In this document: one piece after another, positions 13,797 through 24,380 of the stretch
Layout of the letters: the number at the start of each line of letters is the position of its first letter
Position numbering within the stretch: the stretch's first letter is position 1
Notes under the pieces: model-generated
The model's input: the letters and a program-made list of their open reading frames with translations, nothing else
What the model was told of the DNA's origin: nothing
Databases searched by the model: none
Source: Cymodocea nodosa
Taxonomy: Eukaryota; Streptophyta; Magnoliopsida; Alismatales; Cymodoceaceae
Direction of reading: 5' to 3'
Assembly: GCA_036874045.1 (NCBI GenBank)
Contig: CM072339.1
Span: 4,781,501 to 4,845,500, forward strand
Length of the DNA: 64,000 nucleotides
Position numbers and translations under genes: made by a program

Positions 13797-15558
13797 CTTC
13801 CCCCATACCTAAATTTTGCTAGTCCCTTAGCAAACTAAGATCTAATTAATTGGTCTTTCAAAAAGTGCTAGAATTAATTCTTCCCCTTTTGTTTTTTTTT
13901 CTTCTGTTTAGCATAAACATATATTCTGTATGTTTCAGTAATCAACCTGCAAAGATATTAGAATATATGTAAATTACATACAAAGTATATCATCTTCATA
14001 TAGGTGTTAATTATATTATCGTTTGTTCTTCTTTTCATCATCTGTAATCCTGAATTTTCCAATAAGTTTTCTAGAAGAAATTTCAACAACATACGAATCA
14101 AAGTAAAATCCAATTCAATCTGATTAAGACAAGTAGAATAAAGAATTGTATTTCCATTAAACAACTTCAAAAGTCAATTTCAGATTCATATTTCAGCAAT
14201 TCTAGATAATAGAAAATATACTCGATTCATAAGATATCTGTATTTCACAAAACACTTGTATCTTTTCAGAAAAGTATATATATATATATTTTTTTTATAC
14301 TTTAAAAGTTAATTTGACAAGCTTGAATCATACAAGAGCTTTCTAATGTACCCATGTAACGAGCTTTCAGTCAACAATCCCAGATCTGATCAGGATCTTA
14401 GGTTGCCAGATTTTCAGAGTCCTTTTTCAGGTCAACAATCCTTACATACCTATCTGCTCAAGTACAAAAGGCTCGTGATCAAATAAGTCAATAAACTCTC
14501 AAAGTTTTTTTTCTCTTTTTTTTTTTCTAAAAATAAATGCACACACAAAACAAAGCATTAATCACATACTGTATATGCACGTATTTCATTAATACAGATG
14601 TAGTAAAACACCAATCTCATATAATCCTGCTTCTATCATTTACTAAAAATATGAATCCATAACAATAAGCTCATACTTTATCTATAGTTTAATAAGATCT
14701 ACACATAAATCATTCTACAAGTTCAATCAGTCAAAGTAAATGTATCTTTCATCATATGTGTTTCATTTAATCTAGAATTCACATCTCAGCTCCTTCAGGA
14801 CTTCAGATAATTTTCTGATTAAGCATTAAATATTCTGATTTCATTTTAAAATCGTGAAACTGTTAAACTCATGAAATTCAGAAAAATCATAAGATACTAT
14901 ATCTAGATTTACATAAATAATAAATTCTATAGCATCTTCTATAGCCTTCTAAATATAACATTCAAGCAGTTTATAAAAATTTTACAGTCTCAATTATCGA
15001 ATAGTTACAGCAAGTTCATAAAAATTTTCAATTTCCTCAAAACTTTGCAGTACCATTTTAATTCCTTTAATTAACAAACTTACATGGCTGTTACTTTAAT
15101 TACATCCCCCCCATACTTACATTTTGCATTGTCCTCAATGTAAAAGATTTGACAATAAGTATAGTAATTGTAGCAAACATGAATAAAATTTTGTTTGATT
15201 TAAAATTCAGGATAAGTAATTGGTTACATACCTTGTTCCATTTGTATCTCTTTCTGCATATTCCGATTTTTGATTCTGAAAAACTTTTCATTCCCAGATA
15301 AACACAGAATATAAAACAAAATAACATTTAACAGATATTAATAAATCAGTGTCTTGTGTGGAACCCAAGCTTCTATGCCTTTGGTGGCTCACAAGCAAGC
15401 TAGTTGATTTCCTAGAACAGATACCAACAAACTAGATTGATATTTTGTTTTGTTTTTTTTTTTTATAAAATGAACATGAAAAATTTCAAAATTCCTTCTT
15501 CTTTTTTTCTCTAAAAATAAATGCAGAATACACAACATTAAACACACAAAATCACAGC
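13797..15558 (-). other. 3' non-coding internal region of element A, with two purine tracts
   Basis: There is no coding frame on the sense strand. The primary purine tract is at 13797-13806, directly against the 3' LTR. A second one is at 15105-15146, preceded by CATTGAGGACAATG, a block often seen ahead of the purine tract in Athila/Tat elements (from memory). A strongly conserved block around 14340-14490 is also present in C (from 56426) and D (from 62298). On the + strand it opens a short frame starting MYPCNELSVNNP, antisense to the element, so I do not call it a gene. Confidence 0.6.
15105..15146 (-). promoter_or_regulatory. Second, internal polypurine tract of element A
   Basis: The sense strand reads CATTGAGGACAATG, then GTATGGGGGGG. 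The same arrangement recurs at 57172-57214 (C), 63051-63090 (D) and, degenerate, 45139-45175 (E). It lies about 0.4 kb downstream of each F-box stop codon and 1.3 kb before the 3' LTR. It could be a second plus-strand primer or the relic of an older 3' end. Confidence 0.5.
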
Positions 15559-16725
15559 TTAAGAGCATGATTGAAAAGTAGAAACAAATGGAATAAATGT
15601 ATCAGTCCAAGCAAACTTTTTAGGCATAGTTCTTCTTGCTATTAATTCTGTTTCAATGCTGTTCTTGTTCCTTTTTAATTTGTAAACATGCAATATATTA
15701 TAAATTCCAAATACGAGTGTATTACCATTGATGATATGTAATGCAGAAAGGGATCCTTTTTGGTTCCAAGGTAATGTAGCAGTTTCTATTTCTACATCTA
15801 TTTCAATATACTCCTCTTCCCACTTCCATTCATTCATGTCTTCCATAATCCATATTTGAAATTTCATCAGTTCATCCCACCATCTTATCAGACATAAAGT
15901 AGGATCATCTTCTTCATTATACCACATTCCTATTTGAATTTCATTAAATTTTGCAGATGGTGGTTTAGCTATTTCACTCGGTACAGGTAAAATTTCTATA
16001 TAATCATCATAACTGTCTATGCTCACTATGTATAAATCAGATCCATATGCTAATGATATCTCCGTGACTAGATATATATATCCATCAAGTATGACATGTG
16101 TTTGGTTAATTAATGATTTCTGTCCTAGATATATCATAATATTTTCATTCCAAGATTTGTTCAGAAAATTATACACACTTAAACGTAAATCTTCACCCCA
16201 ATTTCCTGTAGGTCTCCAATAATATAATTTTTCAGGAATTGCAGAATTTTTATCAGAAAATATTAAAGCTGACCTACAATTTTCAGTTGGTGCTTCAAAT
16301 ATATTAGGCCTTCTTATATTCCATTCTTCTCCTGTTATAGGATTTTGTATCAAAATATCAGGTAATGATAAACTTGCATACCTTGGTCTCGTCTTGTATA
16401 TGATTAATCCTTCATCTATCCCCATAATATGACTCATTCCTTCTAATGCATTGGGTGGAATTCCAGTAGTTTCTTCCATAGCCAGATATTCATGGGTATT
16501 TGAACTACGATTAAATGACCTCCATATGAATCCATCTCTAATCTTAGTCATTTTTGCAGCTTGTAGTCCTTGAAAATATTTTTCTTCAATACAGTCTTTA
16601 ATTTCCTTTGATACACAACACAGCCTGCACAGATCTTTAGCTGACAAGTTACTTAATACTTCCCTTAGTGCATCCATTGGTAATTGCATCAATTCCATTT
16701 GTCGATTCAGTCTGAAGCTTTCCAT
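15559..16725 (-). CDS. F-box protein carried by an LTR retrotransposon
   Basis: An intact 388-residue frame. F-box proteins bind SKP1 and bring targets to SCF ubiquitin ligases. The F-box is at about residues 12-50: LPMDALREVLSNLSAKDLC, then CRLCCVSKEIKD. The remainder resembles F-box-associated kelch/propeller-like domains, with LYIVSIDSYDD, WYNEEDDPTLCLIRWWDE, then a FQIWIMEDMNEWKWEEE strand typical of plant FBA regions. There is no intron. The start is the first ATG; a second in-frame ATG ten codons later also precedes the F-box. The gene lies between the element's leader and 3' LTR, on its coding strand. Three other copies (43985-44588, 57650-58786, 63316-64000) are broken. Whether A is translated is unknown; its target is unknown. 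Confidence 0.88.
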   Translation of the reverse strand: MESFRLNRQMELMQLPMDALREVLSNLSAKDLCRLCCVSKEIKDCIEEKYFQGLQAAKMTKIRDGFIWRSFNRSSNTHEYLAMEETTGIPPNALEGMSHIMGIDEGLIIYKTRPRYASLSLPDILIQNPITGEEWNIRRPNIFEAPTENCRSALIFSDKNSAIPEKLYYWRPTGNWGEDLRLSVYNFLNKSWNENIMIYLGQKSLINQTHVILDGYIYLVTEISLAYGSDLYIVSIDSYDDYIEILPVPSEIAKPPSAKFNEIQIGMWYNEEDDPTLCLIRWWDELMKFQIWIMEDMNEWKWEEEYIEIDVEIETATLPWNQKGSLSALHIINGNTLVFGIYNILHVYKLKRNKNSIETELIARRTMPKKFAWTDTFIPFVSTFQSCS

Positions 16726-18230
16726 TCTATAAATATTTGTTGTCGGATGAAGGTTGAATCAGCTGCTTCTCCTTCCAGTTCCTCCAATGCTTTCTCCTTT
16801 CTTTTAAAAGTGCTGGTAACTCGTAAATAACATTCTGTTTCATATATATACTGCGCATCCATAAAGTGAATAAATCTTGTTGCAAGAACGTGTCTTGCAA
16901 CGTGCATCGTGGTTCCTGTTTTTATGGGTACGTGTACTACTACTAATTTCAAATTTTGGTAACCGCTAAACCGACGAAGTTTCGTTTGTGGTTAAAAGAA
17001 TAACCGTTCTGCTTAATCCACGAACTAACCTCGTTGAGTTATAGATTACTCAACAGAACACAATTGGTTATTGTTGCTAACTCCACGAACTAACTTCGTT
17101 GAGTTATAGATAACTCAATGGAGTGACCTTAAATTATATTACTGACCTCGTGGAGTTACGGTTAACTCAACAGACTTACTTCGTTGAGTTAACACTTGGC
17201 AACTTCTAAGTTTCACTCTCGTAAGTTTTCTATTCTGTTTTTTTCTCTTTGTCATTCTGCTAACTGTAATAAAGTTAAATCTATGTCATTAATGCCTCAT
17301 TTTGATTAAAATATATTTAAATCTGAACATTATATAAAGATTTAACTTGCAGGTCATTTTATGTTATGCAGAATTTACATTTTACCTTATAACATGTAGA
17401 AATTTTTAAGCAGTTATCTTGTCATTCAGCAAATTGTAAATCTGTTACATATTCATAAAGTTCCACAAATTACATAATATTCAATAAATTCCATTCATTT
17501 CACATCCACATACGTATGAAAATTGCATCTGAAAAATTATATTCATTAATATGAATCAATTACATTACAAGTACATCATACAATTTCATACAATTTTACA
17601 CAAGTAGACGAACAATACAATTTAATCTCTATGCCAAAATTCATCTACTTCATTCTGAAGTTTTTCTAATTTTAGGTCTTAGCTACAGTACTCCGTTGAG
17701 TTACAGTTAACTCAACGGAATAAGCTTGTTGACTAACTCAAGACTCAACGGAGTAAGCTCGTTGAGTTAAGTGTAACTCAACGGACTCCCCGTATATGCA
17801 ATTATAATAATAATAATATTACAGAGAATAGTTTTTCTATTTTTTTACAGGTTTAACCGATAGTATGCTTCGGTCAGACCTAAATATTTTTATTATTTTT
17901 CTTTCGGTTGAACCGATACTATGTTTCGGTAAAACCAATATTTTTTTCTGAAAATTAATATACAATTTTTTTACCGATTTAACCGATACTATGCTTCGGT
18001 TAGACCTAAATATTTTTTATTTTTTTATTTTTCTTTCGATTGGACTGATACTATGTTTCGGTAAAACCAATATTTTTTTCTGAAAATTAATATACAATTT
18101 TTTTTTTTTTAATGTTTCAATCATGCCAATGGATCCAATCGGTAGAACCGCAGCTATTTTTATGTTTTATATATATTTTTAATGTTTAACTCAATTCAAT
18201 TCAATTCACTTCGACTCAATTCAATTCAAT
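16726..18230 (-). other. Leader of element A with hairpin and tandem-repeat arrays
   Basis: 1.5 kb between the primer-binding site and the F-box start. Hairpin units built on GTTGAGTTA and TAACTCAAC lie at about 17020-17200 and 17690-17795. A tandem array at about 17845-18070 repeats a 60-bp-scale unit containing AACCGATACTATGCTTCGGT. A short frame at 16707-16952 overlaps the F-box start in another frame and has no recognisable domain. No gag is visible here, unlike copy C. Confidence 0.6.
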
Positions 18231-18248
18231 TCCCCAGCAACGGTGCCA
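18231..18248 (-). other. Primer-binding site of element A (tRNA-Asp type)
   Basis: The sense strand reads TGGCACCGTTGCTGGGGA, eight bases inside the 5' LTR. It differs at two positions from TGGCGCCGTTGCCGGGGA, whose first 17 bases are the complement of the plant tRNA-Asp 3' end as I recall it. This sets the orientation of the element as minus. Confidence 0.85.
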
Positions 18249-18278
18249 TAAAACTTGTTTGGGTTTTCCCAGCACTAC

Positions 18279-18908
18279 GGGCGTGTTAGTGCATGACGGA
18301 AAATTCTGACGGAAAGGAAAAGGAAAATTCTGACGGAAAGGAAATGGAAAATTTGTAACGGAAAGGAAAAGGAAAATTCTGAGAGGGGTTTAGTGCAGGA
18401 CGGAAAATTCTGATGGAAATTCTGACAAAAATTTATTACAACTAATATTCGAAAAATACAAATACATCTTAATTGAAATATTACAATACGAAATAATATC
18501 ATCTAGTTCTTCCATCCCACATTGCCATCATCATATCTTCTCGCATCTTATCTGCCATTTCTTTTCTTTGTTCTTGAGTCATTCGAACTTGGGTATTGCT
18601 TTCTATATGTATCTCTCCCATTGGTTGTATGTCATCAATAATATTTAACTCTTTCAACTCATCTAGCAGGTCCTCAAGTAAATCTTCCTTATCAGTCTTA
18701 CGAATTCCGTCAGGCACGAGAGAGGGAGAAAAATTTTCTGAATGGGGGCGATCGGAAATTTTCTGACGGTAAAGGAAATTTTTGGATTTTATACAACGAT
18801 AAAATCCGACTTTCCTTTTCGTCAAGTGTAATGCACACTAACAGCATTCTAACAGAATTCAATAATTTTCCTTTCCGTCAGCTGAATTTCGTTAGGCACT
18901 AACCCCCC
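18279..18908. mobile_element. PIF/Harbinger-like DNA element inside the LTR
   Basis: Comparison with the uninterrupted 3' LTR shows exactly where it entered. It is a 630-bp insertion with a duplication of TAC (equally CTA or CTAC). The ends are imperfect inverted repeats, GGGCGTGTTAGTGC against GGGGGGTTAGTGCC, continuing through shared GACGGAAAGGAAAA. GGG-rich ends and a 3-bp duplication fit PIF/Harbinger, although the usual target is TWA. A second copy of the terminal motif lies inside, near 18382-18410. Confidence 0.75.
18499..18825 (-). pseudogene. Possible HARBI1-type transposase C-terminal fragment
   Basis: A 108-residue frame in the DNA element. Its last 20 residues (KEMADKMREDMMMAMWDGR) resemble the MR(D/E)...MW tail of PIF/Harbinger nucleases, after an acidic LLEDLLDELKEL segment. 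The beginning runs through the element's repetitive end and is probably not a true start. No DDE residues are present, so this would be an internal-deletion derivative. The family call rests on a short match plus the element's ends. Confidence 0.4.
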
Positions 18909-21900
18909 TACACTAGAAAAACTTGGATTTGTTACTTCTATTTTTACTTAGTTAATTTATCTTTATGCCTATTCTTTCTTTTAGAAGTAAACAAACAACC
19001 TTTAATACAATTTAGATATTAATTCCAATTTGTACTTTAACTGCAAGTGCACAGTGTCTATTGTATCAGTGTGCAAGTACAGGTCGATCCCACAGGGAAT
19101 TGCTGACGAATTTAAGAAATGTTTGATTGTGAACAATTCAAATTTATATTCAATAAGCACTCCGTTGAGTTACAGTTAATTCAACGGAATAAGTTCGTTG
19201 AGTTATGGCTAACTCAATAGAATATCCTCGTGAACTTAAGTTAACTCTACGAGCCTATCTCTTCTTTATAATACTATTGTTTACAGAGGAATTCGGCCAA
19301 CCATTGGGCGATTCCACAGATTGTAAATAACATTAATTAAGCTTTTTAATGCTATTTAACATTGGATTTATCATTAAGCAATACTAACATTCAGATGATT
19401 CAAACAGTAACCATTAAAATCTTTAAGTTTTTTGTACGAACCAATTTCAGTAAACTGTAAAATTAAAACTAACATAAAACAATCATAAAACTGATACAGA
19501 TAACATTAATCACGATACAACACAAACAATACAACACTCAAATACAACATACAAACAAAGATAAATTGTTTTTGGTATTTTTGTTTTTGATATGAACATG
19601 GAAATGGGCGAAAGGTGAAATGAAAAGTAATCTCACTAGACAATAAATACTTCCGACACTACTTGCAACACGGTTACACCACTGAAAATTAAACCACTTA
19701 CAATTTTGTCTCCTCTCCCTGTAGAATCGCGAGTCCAAAATTGCAAGATGATCTCCTCTTCAGCATACAGGCATCAACCCAAAGCCAAGGCTAAAAGCTT
19801 TACGATCTCCTAAAATATGAGTCGGCGCTTGGTGAAAATGGCTTCCCTTCCCGCGACACAATCACTCCTCACAGTGGTTGTCAAGCACTGTGTTTGGCTT
19901 GGAATCGACCCGACATCAGGCAAGTATCCTCATAGACCTCTGATGATTGGTGATTATGGTGGTGATACGTTGGTTGGTGTGATACTTCGAAGAATCGCCG
20001 ATACTGTCTATAGAAAGCTTGGTGCTCCTCCTCTGTATACACTACCCTCCATCGATCACACACTTTCTTCTTTTTTTCTTCTTTTCTTTTATATTTCTTT
20101 AGTAGTAACTACTTCTACTTGAATGATCGGTTGAATTTCCTTCCTTCAGATCAACGGCGATGATTTCTTTCTCCCTACGCGATTGAATTCCTACGTGATA
20201 TGTGCAAACGTGGTTTTTCCTTCCAACTGTTTGTTCCTACAACCGCTACAGTGGCATTTTGGAAAATAACTATAAAATACATGCAATAAAGAAATAAGTC
20301 GCTAACCTAACGCGTTACCTTAGTGTATATTCATGTAACTCAACGCGTACAGTTATGCTAACTTAACGAGTTATAACTTAAGTAAATCTACCAGCTCTCG
20401 ACACGTGTCAATAGCAGTTTAAACATAAAATAACATTTCGGAGAGTTACAGGTATAACTATCCGATGCTCAAATGCATTTTCGGATAGTTATAGCTAACT
20501 CACCGAAAATTCACTTAAGACATTCATTCTAGTTTCAACACGTGTACATCTGGAAATAATAAAATATTCTCTCTAAACATAACTATTCGGCAATTTAAAC
20601 ATAACTATCCGAAATATCAGAAAATTCAGATACTTAAGAATTTCACAGCCTGCAACTTACCGACAGTTCATAAATGTACTAAATTAACATTAATTCCCCA
20701 AAATTAAGCAGATTCTTCAATTAAAGCATATAATAGTGCAATTATAACATAATGGCTTAATTCTCATATGATAAGCTAAATATTACGTAATTAACCATTA
20801 TTTAACCGTTAATAATATGCACTTTTTCATTTTAAACATTCACCAACTTGGCTAGTCCACCCTCAAGATTCACTTGGGTTTCACTAAGTATTTTACTACT
20901 TACAGCATTTGCTTTCAAGTTGAAGTAAGAACCAATACTTGAGCTTTCAAGTAAAAGCGAACCAACACTTGAGCTTTCAACCTTTCTCGAGCTTTTATGT
21001 ATAAACTCTTAACCAATAGTGAGTTTTCAGGTATAAACTCACAAACCAACAATCTTGCTTTCTTTTAGAATGTGAGTATAGAGAGCTTTTGTTATTATTC
21101 TTCTTCTTCAGTATTTTCTAAAATGTGTATTGTGAAATATTTTATGTAGCTCTCAAAAGTATATGATGATCTTCTTTTTTTCTTTCTGTTCAGATCATAC
21201 TTATACCAAGGTGTATAACGATTATATTCTTTCTAACGGCATTTGTCTTGTTGTACTTACTGCACTATCAATCCCAAAAATAATAAGTTACCATTTAGAG
21301 AGATGCTTCAAGGTAACCCTTCGATTCTATTTGACTTTTGGATAGTTAACTGATGTAACCTTCCAAAAAATCCAAATGCCTAATCTGTAACTCTTTAAAA
21401 AACCTTGAAGAGTTATTCCACTCACATGATCTTTAAGTTCTGCGTGTGACTTTAAATTTAGCACGTGAGCCTTTAAGTTTGGATAGTTATGCTGTTAACT
21501 TACCGAAATATTTTAACTTTCGAATAGTTAGCTACAGTAACCTTCTAGTTCTTCATCTAAGCTTTCGACTGCTGTTTTCTTATTTCTACATATGTATAAT
21601 TGAATAACTTAAGTTTCAGATAGTTAAATCTATAATCTTTCGAAACTTCCTATTTTTCAGATAGTTATCTTTCCTAACTTTTCGAAAATCCCTTTAAGCT
21701 TCCGACTAGATTTCTACACATGTATTTTTAAATGACTTAACTGTCTAGATAGTTAGCCTTCCTAACTTTCCAATTTTAAAATATTTCCAGATAGTTAATT
21801 TCTCAATCTTTCGATCATTCGATCAACTATCCTACTAACTTTCCGAAGGACTTCCAATTTTGGATAGTTAGCCTTCTAACTTTCTAAAAGAATTCCTATT

Positions 21901-22227
21901 GCTTTAAACTGCTTTTTGGATACTTAACTTGTTAACCTTCCAAAAGTCTTCTTCTTTTAGATAATTTGTCATGTAACCTTCTAAAAATGTTTCCCTACTA
22001 CTTTAAGCTAACTTTCGGATAATTAGCTTGGTAACCTTCTAATTCTCTTCTTCTTTCAGATAATTAAGCTTTAAACTGTGTTGTAACTATCCAAAATTCT
22101 TGTTTTTCTCTAGCAGTAATTTCTAAACTACTTGTATCTATTTATTTACCATCTGTAACAGTCTTGTGAAATACAAATAGTTTCTTTACTTAGATTTTTG
22201 CATTATCAAAACATAAGAGTTTTAACA

Positions 22228-22690
22228 TCTGTAATCAAAGAATTGTAGACTTTCTAAAGGAGAATTAAGCTCCCCAAAAATATGTGCCTTATGAATTTAA
22301 AATAATAATCTTGAAAATTATGAAAAAATCAAGAACATTATAAAAAAATGATAAACTCCCCAAGAATCATCAAGTTTAGCTTTGAAGAAAATAATTACTA
22401 AATTAGTAAGGTAACTTGGCTATTTTTCAAATTTAGATCTCCATACTAAGCTTCATGTGAGCATTATTCTATTTGTGGAGCTCTAGACTTCAATAATTTT
22501 GTGAAATAAGTATTTTGTGTTTTAATATTGATAGAGAATTATTCTAGAATATAAACTTAGTAAAAAAAATTAACACACCAATTCAGATATTGTTTTCTAT
22601 TTTTCTAATATTTTTTTTAAAATATTGGTAGAGAAAGAAAGAAATAAATCAACCAAAAATAATTGAAAAGAAAACAATAAATGAAACAAA
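22228..22690 (-). other. Copia internal sequence downstream of RNase H
   Basis: AT-rich non-coding sequence between the RNase H remnant and the point where the solo LTR was inserted. It is the continuation of 11261-11689. No gene is seen. Confidence 0.5.
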
Positions 22691-24380
22691 ATGATTAGGA
22701 AAATATAGTAGAAGGATATTACAAATCATTTAGGCAACATATTCCTAAGTCTCTTCTTAATTTCATAAACTATTTTTCTTTAATAGGCTTTGTGCAAATA
22801 TTTGTCAACTATTCATGAGTAAGAATAAAACTCAATTCAATATTTTCCTTCATAATATTATCTCTTAAGAAATTATGCCTAATCTCAATATGCTTCACTT
22901 AAGAGTATAGTATAGGATTCTTAGAAAGACTTATAGCACTATTACTATCATAATTGATAGAAGTTATTCCATACTCAATTTCATAATCTTTCATGATTTA
23001 CCTCATCCATAAAATTTGTGTACAACATAAGGCAGCAACAACATATTCTGCTTCAATTGTGGATAATGCAACACAACTTTGCTTCTTGATGAACCATGAG
23101 ATTAATGAACTACCAAGTAGTTGACAAGTTCCACTAGTGTTTTTCTATCTAACTTACATCTGCCATAATCAGCATCACTATATCTAATTAAATTCAGGCT
23201 GCTATCCTTGAAATACATTAGACCATAATTTGATGCCCCTTGTAAATATTTCATTATTCTCTTTACTACAATCAAATGGGATTCCTTAGGTTGAGCTTGA
23301 AATGTAATACAAGCACAGAACTAAACATAATGTCAAGTCTAGAAGCTGTTAAGTATAGAAGGGAATCTATCATTCCTCTATATTTTGTAATATTAACAAC
23401 TTTTCTTGATTCATCTTTATCCAATTTAATTGAAGCACTCATAGGAGTTCTTGAAGATTTACAGTTATTCACTCCAAATTTTTCTAAAAGTTGTTTTGTA
23501 TATTTTTCTTGATATATAAAGGTGTCTTTCTCAACTTGTTTAATTTGTAAACCTAAAAAGAAAGTTAACTCACTCATTAAGCTCATTTCAAATTGATTTT
23601 ACGTTTGATCTGCAAAATGATTACTTAAACTCTCATTTATTACTCCAAAAATAATATTATCAACATAAATTTGAACAACTAGCAGACCAAGATAATTTTT
23701 CTTAAAGAATAAAGTATTATCAACATTACCAATTAAGAAACCATTATCTAACAGAAAGGTTTTCAGCCTATCATACCAAGCTCTCGAAGCTTATTTTAAA
23801 ACATACAATGTCTTCTTTAGTTTGAAAACATGCTCAAGAAAATCAATATCCTCAAAACCAAGTGATTGCTTCACATAAACTTCCTCTTTAATTAATCCAT
23901 TAAGAAATGCACTCTTGACATCTATCTAATATAATTTAAAATTCATATGAGCAGCAAAAGTTAGAAAATTTCTAATGGATTTTAACTTAGCCATAGGAGC
24001 AAAAGTTTCTTCAAAATCTATTCCTTCTTGTTAGTTATATCCTTAAGCAACTAATCTAGACTTATTTCTAATCACATGTCTTGATTCATCAGATTTATTC
24101 TTAAAAACCCATTTAGTGCCTATTATAGAATGATTTTGGAGTTTAGGAACTAAATCCTATACTTCATTTCTTCTGATCTGATTAAGTTTTTCTTGCATGA
24201 CACTAATCCAAAATTCATCATCTAATGCCTCATTTATAATTTTAGGTTCTAACTTAGATAAAAATGCATTACACTTGGAGAAATTAATTTTAGATCTGGT
24301 TTGAACACCTTTAGAAATGTCATCAATCACAAGTTCTTTAGGATGTTGAGGTAGGAATTTATGAGTTGTAGGGTTTTCTT
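22690..24380 (-). pseudogene. Copia reverse transcriptase and RNase H remnant
   Basis: Sense-strand reading gives an RT core with AFLNG and LYVLK near 23800-23920, and the catalytic box near 23640-23680. That box reads YVDN where active elements have YVDD. It is followed by FFLGLQIKQVEKDTF and TPMSASIKL (23272-23586), then KYRGMIDSLLYL. RNase H follows with LSTIEAEYVVAALCC near 23020-23080 and KNPILYS..KHIEIRH near 22880-22920. Multiple stops and frame shifts make it non-functional. The Asp to Asn change in the catalytic box fits G-to-A decay. Confidence 0.85.

Larger units (their letters stand above)
11859..20838 (-). mobile_element. Element A: non-autonomous Athila-type LTR element carrying an F-box gene
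   Basis: This is a complete insertion with a perfect 5-bp target duplication, TTCAC at 11854-11858 and 20839-20843. The LTRs are 11859-13796 (3') and 18256-20838 (5', enlarged by a 630-bp insertion). Both begin TGTTTAGAATG or TGTTTAAAATG and end CCCAAACA on the sense strand. The primer-binding site at 18231-18248 matches the 3' end of plant tRNA-Asp with two mismatches, as in Athila elements. The purine tract TATGGGGGAAG abuts the 3' LTR. The 4.46-kb internal region has no gag, protease, RT, RNase H or integrase. Its only substantial frame is a 388-residue F-box protein on the coding strand. Classification rests on primer site and termini, plus the gag remnant in copy C. Confidence 0.9.
18256..20838 (-). 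repeat. 5' LTR of element A, containing a DNA transposon
   Basis: It is 2583 bp long, or about 1950 bp once the 630-bp insertion at 18279-18908 is removed. The sense TATA box is near 20086-20096 and the hairpin trio is at 19161-19253. A perfect 10-bp inverted pair is at 20456-20465 and 20481-20490. The antisense frame at 19817-20122 is shared with the other LTRs. Confidence 0.88.
11690..22227 (-). mobile_element. Solo LTR of a second, related copia family, split by element A
   Basis: The left part is 11690-11858 and the right part is 20844-22227. Joined, with one TTCAC removed, they give about 1.55 kb, the same size as the outer copia LTRs. It begins TGTTAGGATCGAATGAC, close to the outer copia LTR start (TGTTAGGATTGAATGAC), and ends TTTTAACA, so it is related but distinct. 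It has an imperfect 5-bp target duplication, TATGT and TCTGT. No internal region or second LTR accompanies it, so it is a solo LTR left by LTR-LTR recombination. The stretch 21320-22090 is unusually rich in GGATAGTTA and CTTTCCGAA motifs. Confidence 0.75.

Noticed and set aside
16707-16952. 81-residue frame overlapping the F-box start
   Set aside because: It is in a different frame from the F-box gene, has no recognisable domain, and no splice arrangement joins it to the gene.
16995-17205. CRISPR-like spaced repeats
   Set aside because: The units are imperfect hairpins of variable spacing in a plant retrotransposon leader, not identical repeats with unique spacers.
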